A model generated the notes under the pieces. The model saw only the letters and a list, made by a program, of their open reading frames with translations. It was not told the origin of the DNA and did not search any database. This document shows, piece after piece, positions 13,801-25,800 of a stretch of DNA of 64,000 nt. How positions within the stretch are numbered: the first letter of the stretch is position 1; every line of letters begins with the position of its first letter. Source of the DNA: Archivesica marissinica (taxonomy: Eukaryota > Mollusca > Bivalvia > Venerida > Vesicomyidae); assembly GCA_014843695.1 (NCBI GenBank), contig CM026400.1, forward strand, positions 43,094,616 through 43,158,615, written 5' to 3'. The position numbers and the translations under genes are program-made.

Positions 13801-16800
13801 CCACATCCACCTAATTCCCAATCAACCCCCACATCCACCTAATTCCCAATCAACCCCCACATCCACCTAATTCCCAATCAACCCCCACATCCGACTAAAA
13901 TCCTAACTAACCCCCCACATCTGACTAAGATCCATATTTAAGGAAGAATCTTATCACAATTTAATTCATACCCTATTTCAAATACAGTCAACAACTAACC
14001 AAATAACATGTACTTGTTCTTCCTAGCCAAATATACTGGAGTGACTGGGGACACAATCCAAAGATTGAGACATCAAATTATGACGGCTCTAACCGCCAAT
14101 TGATCATCAACTCGGGACTTAAATGGCCTAATGCTATAGCCGTGGATAACAAAGGTTTGTATGATTCTATCAAGCACAGTCATACTTATGCTTAATAGAC
14201 CAGCTCCAAGTAAAGACCAGCTCCAAATAGAGACCAACTCCAAATAGAGACCAGCTCCAAATAGAGACCAACTCCAAATAGAGACCAGCTCCAAGTAAAG
14301 ACCAACTCCAAATAGAGACCAGCTCCAAATAGAGACCAACTCCAAATAAAGACCAACTCCAAATAGAGACCAACTCTAAATAGAGACCAGCTCCAAATAG
14401 AGACCAGCTCCAAATAGAGACCAACTCCAAATAGAGACCAACTCCAAGTAAAGACCAGCTCCAAATAGAGACCAGCTCCAAATAAAGACCAGCTCCAAAT
14501 AGAGACCAGCTCCAAATAGAGACCAGCTCCAAATAAAGACCAGCTCCAAATAAAGACCAGCTCCAAGTAAAGACCAACTCCAAATAGAGACCAGCTCCAA
14601 GTAAAAACCAGCTCCAAATAGAGACCAACTCCAAATAGAGACCAGCTCCAAATAGAGACCAACTCCAAATAGAGACCAGCTCCAAATAGAGACCAGCTCC
14701 AAATAAAGACCAGCTCCAAATAGAGACCAGCTCCAAATAGAGACCAACTCCAAATAGAGACCAACTCCAAGTAAAGACCAGCTCCAAATAGAGACCAGCT
14801 CCAAATAAAGACCAGCTCCAAATAGAGACCAGCTCCAAATAGAGACCAGCTCCAAATAAAGACCAGCTCCAAATAGAGACCAGCTCCAAATAAAGACCAG
14901 CTCCAAATAAAGACCAGCTCCAAGTAAAGACCAACTCCAAATAGAGACCAGCTCCAAGTAAAAACCAGCTCCAAATAGAGACCAACTCCAAATAGAGACC
15001 AGCTCCAAATAGAGACCAACTCCAAATAGAGACCAGCTCCAAATAGAGACCAGCTCCAAATAAAGACCAGCTCCAAATAGAGACCAGCTCCAAATAGAGA
15101 CCAACTCCAAATAGAGACCAACTCCAAGTAAAGACCAGCTCCAAATAGAGACCAGCTCCAAATAAAGACCAGCTCCAAATAGAGACCAGCTCCAAATAGA
15201 GACCAGCTCCAAATAAAGACCAGCTCCAAATAGAGACCAGCTCCAAATAAAGACCAGCTCCAAATAGAGACCAGCTCCAAATAAAGTTTCTTGGTAGATG
15301 ACATCACGTGATATATGATCAGGGATCATTCTAGATGGCGATGTTGGCGAAATAGTCGCCATAGGGACCCTCCTGACTTCGCCCTCTGGGAGCCCCACTT
15401 CTCCATATCGTTTTTGTTTACAATTTTCATACAAAATTTTGTCCAGTAAGATACATGGCCCATTATAAAGCACTCATTCAGATGTTGTATTTAATGGTCA
15501 TTTAATTGGTTGATAGCATCATGTAATATAATATAATCTCCGTAGCCCAGTGGTTAAGGCGTCCGCCTACGGAGCGGGAGGTCGAAGGTTCAAATCTCGT
15601 CAGGGGTTCGTTCTGATATGGCCGGTTGGTGAGCCGCCAGCTAGTTAAATAATGGTTACCGATTGCCTACCAGCCTAACGTCTGGCACACAAGCATAGGA
15701 TTCGGGAAGTACTGATGTTCATAAAAAAGAGGTGTCTCATAAGTCAGAAATGGCTGGCCCTTTAAATATGGGTGACACTATAATATTTCACATTATGTAT
15801 GGTACACATTGAATGCAGACCTGAAAACAATAAGATCTGTTTATAGCTGGAGTTATATACTGGGCTGATGGCGGTACGAATAGAATCGAGAAGGCAAACC
15901 TGGATGGCTCCAACCGACATACTATACATAGAGACATCGTTGGCCATTACTTTGGGCTAACACTGTACATGAATACTCTGTATTATACTGACTGGCGGAT
16001 GAGGTGAGTTGAGTTGGTCACTCGTATAATCATATTTTATTGCAAATCAATAGTAAATACAGTCAAACCTGTCTTAAGCACTAAGCAGCCAGCCAAGGGA
16101 GTCTGGAAAAGTGGCTGTTTAGCACAGGTGGTTGCTTAATGGAGGTCAAATGTTTAGTAAAACAAAATATAGGGAATCTTGAAACTGGCTGCTTAATACA
16201 GATTGGCTGCTTAATAGAGGTCAAATGTTTAGTAAAACAACATATAGGGAATCTTGAAACTGGCTGCTTAATACAGATTGGCTGCTTAATGGAGGTCAAA
16301 TGTTTAGTAAAACAACATATAGGGAAGTCGTGATAGCGCAGTGGATGCGCGTTCGCTTCAGGTGCGAAAGGTCCGGAGTTCGAGCCCCGCTGGAGCCGTT
16401 ACGATTGTGCCCTTAGGCAAGGCATTTAAATTCCACGTTGCCTCTTATCTCTCCCTCGTGGCGATGGATTCCATCAGGAATGAGGTCTCGAGTGTGACTA
16501 ATATAAGTTGCAGGAACTTGTTTCGCAATCGATCTAAAATAAATTTGTATAAACTAAATATAGGGAATCTTGAAACTGGCTGCTTAATACTATTACTAGT
16601 TGGTTGCTTAATGGAGGTGACCACTAACACAGGTTTGACTGTATGACATACACATAAAGATACTATACATAGCATGAAAATGCAAATGGTTTGGGCCACA
16701 GGTTTTAACAACATTAGACAACGGCCCGCACTCGTTGTTCATGAAGTTAGTTTGTACAGGAATACCTGACCAAATACAAACTGTACATGAATACCCAAAC

Positions 16801-19800
16801 CAAGCAATGAGAGACATCGGTCAGTTACTGCCCCTGAATACTCCGAGACATCGGTGAGTTACTGCCCCTGAATACGCCCTAAAGTAGATAGGTCCTATTA
16901 AGTATTTTCCTCTGTTTTTGGTTTAAACATATTTATTCGACATTATATAACATAATTTACTGAATGTTTGAATTCTATTGGTGTGTGTGGTTATGTTTAT
17001 TTATCGTCGCTACCGTTACACAATAAATACAAGTGGATTGAAATGAAAGCTGAAAGCTTATTGGATTTCTCTCTCCTCTGTTTTTATCGTTGTTTCCTTT
17101 GCACAACATGCTAGCAAATTTATTCCACTATCGCTTCTTATGATTATTAAATTACTATATCTCGACAGTCTCTTACAGTATATTCAATGGGTACTTTTTG
17201 TAAAACAATGTTATCAGTTAATTAACATGATTTTGATAAAAATCACATTTATCATACCGCAACATCTGGTTAGGGAACAACAGTAAAAACAAAGTATTCC
17301 AACTAAAAGGACATATTTACATTTGTACAAATTTATTTTAGCTCGATTGCGAAACAAGCTCTTACAACTTATATTAATCACTCTCGAGACCTCATTCCTG
17401 ATGGAATCCATCGCAACGAGGGTGGAATTTAAATGCCTTGCCTGATAGCACAATCGTAACAGCTCCAGCGGGGCTCGAACTCCGGACCTTTCGCACCTGA
17501 AGCGAACGCGCATCCACTGCGCTATCACGACTTCCATATTTACATTTTGGGATAAATCGGACTTTATCTGCCAAGGGAGGTAATAGAGAATTAGAAATGT
17601 ATCATTATAGTGAAGCATTTATTGGACAATTTATACAAGTCGATCTTGGCTGTGAATACAATTTAAAAGCACATAATATATTTTCTGTTCCAGCACTGTG
17701 ATGAGTGTGCCGACAAGCGGAGGAGCTGGTTCCCGTTTCGGACCTCCGGGTTTTGCGAAGCTTAGCGGTATTCACTTGCACAAGAATGGACTCAACCCCA
17801 GCGGTATGTGCTATTTGATGTGTATACAGTCTACATCCGTTATGTCGAATTCCGTCGGACCGAACAAAATACTTCGACATAACCGAAGTTTGACTTAACG
17901 AAATTCGCTATAAATAGATCCAGTTATATGTAAAATGATAGTGTCTGAAACGGTACTTTGATCCGACTTCGAGATAACCGGATAATTCGACATAACCGAC
18001 TTTGACATAACGAATGTACAGTTAAACCTATCTTAAGCAGCCAGCCAAGGGAATTACAGAAAGTGGCTGCTTAGCACAGGTGGCTGCTTAATAGAGGTCA
18101 AATGTATAGCAAAACAACATATTGTGAATCTGGAAACTGGCTGCTTAATGCAAGTTGGCTGCTTAATAGAGGTGACCACTAACACAGGTTTGACTGTAGA
18201 CTGTATATACTTGATGTAGAACACAAACCTATAATCAGAATTGGAACAAGATTTATTTTGACTGAAATAATAAATTGTAATACTAGTTTAAACTTTATTT
18301 ATTTTACAATGATTGCGAGGCAAGTTTTAACAATGAATAGTTATACATTCACATATTTGTGTGTGTGTTTCATGTTTATTTATTGTCGCTACCGGTTGCC
18401 CATATGAGCGACGCCTCCTGAAGAGATTAGTCATTTTAGATTTTTGGAGGATAGTGCAATGATACAGAGAGAGACCCATTACAGAGTCTCCTCTGGTTCT
18501 TTAACGTGCACGGTGTACAGCACCGACACGAGACCTCGGTTTAAAGTCCCATCTGAAAGACTTAATTTTATTATGGTCAGACAGGGGATCGAACCTGCGA
18601 TCCCTGGATTACCAGTCCAGCGTGTTACCACTGGACTAGAGAACCGTCTGCATAATTCCAGAGGTTCTTTTACCTTTTTATTTGTTGGGGGATGCTATTA
18701 AGGAGATTGCTATATTTAGATCTGAGGTCGGCTAGCAGCTCCCCTCTCTCCACACACTCTATGCTCGACTGTCGGATCAACTCGTGGAACACAATGTTGT
18801 AAATGTTCTGTTCCTTCTTGATCAGTTCCAGCAGGTTGTGCATCTGTAAAATAAGGAGAAAATATACCAGCCTCCGTAACAAACTGCCAGACACGGTCTG
18901 AGAGGGGCTCGAACCTGTGACCATCACACAAGTTGTGCATCTGTAAAACAAGAAGAAAATATATAAATAGATTTTTGGAGAATAAGTGCAATAATACATT
19001 CCAGAGTCTGCTCTGGTTCTTTAACGTGCACGGTGTACAGCACCGACACGAGACCTCGGTTTAAAGTCCAATCTGAAAGACTGTTAATTTTATTAGGGTC
19101 AGACGGGGGATCGAACCTGCGATCCCTGGCTTACCAGTCCAACGTGTTAACCACTGGACTGCAGACCCGTCTGTTGGAAATCTGGAAACTGGCTGCTTAA
19201 TACAAGTTGGCTGCTGAACCCATTCAACCCCAAGTAACTGACATGGACTGGTGCATGATATTTTTAAACCAATAAATTAATAAGAAAATTACCTTTGGGC
19301 CAGTTCATTTATCAAAATGGGTAATTTTATCTAAAAATAGTAATAATTATTACTGGCAAAAAGTGCAGATCCTGATGAGACGGTTCATCACGAGCCGGCT
19401 TATCTGGATCTACACTTTTTGTAAGTCTATTTAGAGGCCTGTAGTGTTGAAAGGGTTAATAGAGGTGACCACTAACACGGGTTTGTCTAGTTCATTTATT
19501 GTAGTTGTCTGTTTGTCCATCTTACAGGTATTAATGGATGTACAAATGGTAATGGTGGATGTAGTCATATCTGTATCCCGACACCAGGTGGCAGTCGTGC
19601 GTGTCTCTGTCCAACCGGACTAGGGCTGCAACCGAACAAAGTAACATGTGGCAATTGTGAGTTACCTTAGTTTATACACATTTATTTGAGCTCGATTGCG
19701 AAACAAGTTCTTACAACTTATATTAATCACTCGCGAGACCTCATTCCTGATGGAATCCATCGTCATGAGGGAGAGAGAAGAGACATGTGGAATTTAATTG

Positions 19801-22800
19801 CACAATCGTAATCGTTCCAGCGGGGCTCGAACTCCGAACCTTATCCGATTTAGCTAAGTTTAATCAGATTTTGTTACATTCATTCTATATTCATGTATAC
19901 AATGTACAGAAAAAACAAATGAACACACTTGTATGATTATGCATAGTACAAAATTGCTAATCGGTCACCTGGTGTTTTACAGTATTTGGAGCGAATTAAT
20001 AACCAAATAATATCAATATTCATATCATCTTATTGGTTATATTTTATTACAGATCGTTATGCAATGATTTTCTGTATCATCATTTCGGATGAAATGCACT
20101 AAATGACAATAAGAAAATATCTATATTGTATGTGTTTTACGTTTATTTATCGTCGCTACCGGTTGCCCATATGAGCGACGCCTCCTGAAGAGATTAGTCA
20201 TTTTAGATTTTGGAGGATAGTGCAATGATACAGACAGAGTCTCCGCTGATTCTTTTACGTGCACGGTGTAAAGCACCGACACGAGACCTCGGTTTAACGT
20301 CCCATATGAAAGACTGTTAATTTTGTTAGGGTCAGACGTGGGATCGAACCTGCGATCCCTGGATTACCAGTCCAGCGTGTTACCACTGGACTACATATCC
20401 GTCTGCGGAATATTGTATGATTGCGGAATATAGTATTTAGCTATGTATAGTGCGCTACCGTGTATAGTGCGCACCCACGATCTGGCACGAAAATCGGGGG
20501 AAAAACTGAGTTCCGATGTATACTGCGCACATTGTTAATTTCTATTCTGTATCATGCATGTATGTCAACTGTACTGTTTAATATGCATATGCAATAAAAT
20601 ATGGTTAAATCGAGACAAATTATCTGGGTACTTTTTTTCAGATTAAATATATTTATATTATTCTGTACATCATTGAATCAAAATATATGTTGTTAGGCCT
20701 TAAACAGTGCTAATTAACATTTAATTATAATAAATTTCCCACTACATATTGCTACATTTGTATTCGCAAGGAGGGTCAATATTCTATATGACACTAGTAT
20801 ATTTTCAGCTCGGCCCTGTCCGGCTCTGCCAGCATTAACTGGCGGGACAGTCTCCCCAGCCAACTGTACCAGCAACATGTCACTGCCCGGTCAGGTGTGC
20901 ACGGTCACCTGTAAGCAGGGTTACAGTTTCCCTGGCAACACAAAATTGACTTGCTTCGGTAGTGGACAATGGAGTAACAATGGCCTGCCAGTTTTTTGCG
21001 GAGGTGAGTTCAGATTTTTAACATTCTTCTGTAAGGAAAGAAGTGCTGAAATGGAGGTAGTGTATCAATACAAGGGAGGGTTTAGGGTCCTAGGAGGGTT
21101 AGTAGGTCATCCACTATAAATATTTTTATCCAATCTTCATGAATAATAATGTCAAAAACTGCCTGCCTAATAAACCTTTCGTGACGTCGTAACGCTTATG
21201 CGGACTCGAAGTCACATGGTTCCGCATGTGCATTGTTGATTGGTTGGTTTAAAACATATTTATTCGTTCATTATGTATAGTACATATCTATTGTATAGCT
21301 ATACAAACGAAAATGGATTTAATCGGAAGCTTAAAGCTTATTGTGATTATCTCCATGTTGATTGGTTGAGTTCCTCGCAAAAAAGGGCGTGTCTTACAAA
21401 CTTCAGGCTGTTTCAAGGTTGATCTATATACCAGGTCCGTACTTTGTGCAAATTTGGATTAAATACATTTTAAATGAAAGGTGTGCTTGATTTTTCTTTG
21501 TGTCCTTGAAAGGAATAATTCGGCCTCCACACACTTTAAACATGCCCAATGTAGTTCATTCCCCGATGGAGACTATTCAGCCGCGATTCATTCTTTAAAG
21601 GGAGAAATGAAGGAAAAATACTAAATAAGTTTACAAAACTTCAGTACCGTAATCATCTGTATATCAGACGCGGGTTTTTTCATCCAAAATTATATCCAAA
21701 AATCTGCTGCGTCTTATGCTCCAGTTTCGAACTAAATATCATTGTAATCACGACTCGTAATGCTTACGAATCACCGTCAGTGTTTAGATATTTTTGTTTT
21801 CAAAGGATTTGGTCATTTTCTGCATTCTAATATCATGTGCGTTTTATACAGCAAATAAGCTTTTTCCCCTGGAATTTCTCTGTTTTTTTAACTGCGTCTT
21901 ATACTCCCGTGCGACCTATATATAGATGATTACGGTAGACTACCGGTCATTTATCATTCATTGTCTGTTGTAGATGTTACTGCACCAACTTTGATCTGCC
22001 CAGCGGATCAGGTGCTGACAGTACCTCAGGGGCAGCAGACCATGCAAGCTACCTGGCCCGCCGTGACTGCCACAGACAACTCTGGGATAGCTCCCGTGTT
22101 CTTCCAGAGTATGCAGAGTGGTACAACGCTCGGAGAAGGAGTGTATGGGGTGTCTGCCATGGGGTATGACCACGTCGGTCTCCCGGCATCTTGCAGCTTT
22201 AAAATCACAATCAAGGGTAAGACAATATTACTTGGGACTAATATCGTACCGAAAAACTGACTTAGCATGTGGTGTCCGTGGTCCAGTGTTGGATTTAGAA
22301 ATGAGTTTTCTCAAGTTCAATACTCAGTCACGGCACTTATGTAGTGTCCTTGAGCAAGGCATCTCACACACAATGCTTAGTACTGGTTCCTCGGACCGGA
22401 AGTATGTGAGATGGTACGGTGGTCACCAGATCGGACAGGTGGGTTTTCTCCGAGTACTCTGGTTTCGTCTCACATGAATGACCACATATACGCTTTCATC
22501 CGCACCAACTAGAGTGATTAATATAAGTTGTTAGAACTTGCTTCGCAATCGTTGTAAAGTTTAAACTTTTCTTTTCTTTTTTAGTACTGGTTAACCGCTT
22601 AGGTCTGCTAAACCTGCCCAGGAAAACATCTAGTCCCCCGCAAGGTGTTTGACATAACTGTAAAATATGTATAACCCTTTTCTTCATAAAGATTTAGGTT
22701 AATATACTATTATATCTCCATACAAACGACAGCCATTTAGCTATCATGCAGTGGATAAGTAGTTGCCATATCTATCCCACCGCCATAGATATTACTGGGA

Positions 22801-25800
22801 CTACATGCAATTCTGACCTTTAATATGAACATTGGTTTGGCTACTACAGTGGCAATGTATATCGTATTGGAAATGACCTCAAGACGTGCTTCTATGAGGG
22901 AAAGGGTTAGAGTAAATATATATAATCCTCTGTCCTGGCATTTATATTACTTGACGACAAGAATGTTTGAACGAGATTGAGAGCTAAATCAAACCCTTAA
23001 CTAAAGTTGCTTTAGCCAGATCAGACGGAAAAGAATTTGCACAGAACGTGTCGTCTAATCAGGCTCTATACTGTTTGCCATTCGGATAGTGGAGCTAAAA
23101 TACTTGGTGCCGTAACGCTGCTGATCTGGATCTATACTGTTTGCCATTCGGATAGTGGAGCTAAAACACTTGGTGGCGTAACGCGGCTGATCTGGATCTA
23201 CACTGTTTGCCATTCGGATAGTGGAGCTAAAATACTTGGTGCCGTAACGCTGCTGATCTGGATCTATACTGTTTGCCATTCGGATAGTGGAGCTAAAATA
23301 CTTGGTGCCGTAATGCTGCTGATCTGGATCTATAATGTTTGCCATTCGGATAGTGGAGCTAAAATACTTGGTGCCGTAACGCTGCTGATCTGGATCTACA
23401 TTGTTTGCCATTCGGATAGTGGAGCTAAATACTTGGTGGCGTAACGCTGCTGATCTGGCTCTACACTGTTTGCCATTCGGATAGTGGAGCTAAAATACTT
23501 GGTGCCGTAACACGGCTGATCTGGATCTACACTGTTTGCCATTCGGATAGTGGAGCTAAAACACTTGGTGCCGTAATGTGGCTGATCTGGATCTACACTG
23601 TTTGCCATTCAGATAGTGGAGCTAAAACACTTGGTGCTGTAACGTGGCTGATCTGGATCTACACTGTTTGCCATTCGGATAGTGGAGCTAAAATACTTGG
23701 TGCCGTAACGCGGCTAATCAGGCTCTATACTGTTTGCCATTCGGATAGTGGAGCTAAAACACTTGGTGGCGTAACGCGGCTGATCTGGATCTATACTGTT
23801 TGCCATTCGGATAGTGGAGCTAAAATACTTGGTGGCGTAACGTGGCTGATCTGGATCTATACTGTTTGCCATTCGGATAGTGGAGCTAAATACTTGGTGG
23901 CGTAACGCTGCTGATCTGGCTCTACACTGTTTGCCATTCGGATAGTGGAGCTAAATACTTGGTGGCGTAACGCTGCTGATCTGGATCTATACTGTTTGCC
24001 ATTCGGATAGTGGAGCTAAAACACTTGGTGCCGTAACGCTGCTGATCTGGATCTATACTGTTTGCCATTCGGATAGTGGAGCTAAAATACTTGGTGGCGT
24101 AACGCGGGTGATCTGGATCTATACTGTTTGCCATTTGGATAGTGGAGCTAAAACACTTGGTACCGTAACACGGCTGACTGATCTGGATATATGTTTGCAC
24201 ATTCCTTCCAATTTATTCAGCATTATAAGGGATAATGGCAATCATCCCCCTAATGCGAGAGCCCATCTGGGAACAGGGCATGGTGGTAAACTAATCCCAG
24301 GATTTATAATCTTTTTCCTACTATATGTCTTTAATACCATGCACATTTTCATTTCTTGGAAGCTGTAGAAATTTCTGTCTTCATATAAATCTATATTGTT
24401 GATACCATTTTGGGGGATTTCATCAGGAATGAGGTCTCGATATTATATTATATACGTTGTAAGAACTTGTTTCACAATCCAGCTAAAATAAATTTGTATA
24501 AAATACCTCATTTTTGGGGATTTCATCAGGAATGAGGTCTCGATATTATATTATATTATATACGTTGTAAGAACTTGTTTCACAATCCAGCTAAAATAAA
24601 TTTGTATAAAATACCTCATTTTTGGGGATTTCATCAGGAATGAGGTCTCGATATTATATTATATACGTTGTAAGAACTTGTTTCACAATCCAGCTAAAAT
24701 AAATTTGTATAAAATACCCTTTTTTCTGATGTGATTTGAAATGTTTGTTGTACCGTAGAGGTGAATACAGAAATGTTTCCAAGATTTGTGTTGTATCTTC
24801 CAGTAAACAGATGTACAGAACTGTATCCAAGTTTGTATTCTATCTTCCAGTAAACAGATGTACAGAACTGTATCCAAGTTTGTATTCTATCTTCCAGTAA
24901 ACAGATGTACAGAACTGTATCCAAGTTTTCTATTCTATCTTCCAGTAAACAGATGTACAGAAATGTATCCAATATTTCTATTCAATCTTCCAGTAAACAG
25001 ATGTACAGAAATGTATCCAAGATTTCTATTCTATCTTCCAGTAAACAGATGCCCTATGCGCACTGCTCCACAGAATGGTTACATATTCTCCGGTACCTGT
25101 CCTGATTACTACGGTGCTACTTGTATGCTGGCGTGCAATCCTGGGTACCAGCTCAGCAATCTGTCTAATAGCGGTCAGATTACGTGCAAGCTGGATGCCA
25201 ATCAGCGTCCACTCTGGGACGGAGTAGGACTCTCGTGTCAACGTACGTTGTTATGATATTTTATTTCTGAATTCCAATAGGCTCAAAAGCCCATGAGGAC
25301 ATATACATGCATACTTTATGGCAAACAGTGATAATAGCATAAACTATATAAATACTTGTACAATGTACATAGATATCAAACATAAAGAAATATATAGTTT
25401 TTCAAATTTGGAGACGGTTATACGTATTCATGATCATATTTTACATATAGTATGCATAAATTTACAGTAATTACTCACATTTTAAATATTGCTATATTGT
25501 AGCAGTTACTATAATAGTCGAATTCTCCGATTATCTCGAAGTCGAATCAAAGTCCCGTTTCAGACACTATCATGTTATATATAACTGGCTCCATTTATAT
25601 CGAATTTCGTTAAGTCAAACTTCGGTTATGTCGAAGTATTTTGTTCGGTCTGACGGAATTCGACAGTGTGGATGTAGACTGTATACAGAGAATGCATGTA
25701 CAGTGGAACCTCTCTAAGCCGGACATCTTCGGGACTGGATAAAAAGTCCGGTTTACAGAGGTTTCCGGTTTTCAGAGGTTTTTTATTGATGTGTTTTCAA

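Noticed and set aside
15537..15610. tRNA-Arg(ACG) gene
   Set aside because: The arms are imperfect and the sequence continues into a conserved 250-bp body found in other copies, so it is a SINE head.
23037..24200. Open frames of [16 protein letters not shown] repeats on both strands
   Set aside because: A 66-bp period with no stops explains them. They lie in the intron between the HYR and sushi 2 exons and are mirrored in the other arm with different copy number.
25049..25242. Sushi 2 exon starting after AACAG at 25048
   Set aside because: That acceptor would give phase 2, which does not match the phase-1 end of the HYR exon; the CTTCCAG seven bases earlier fits.
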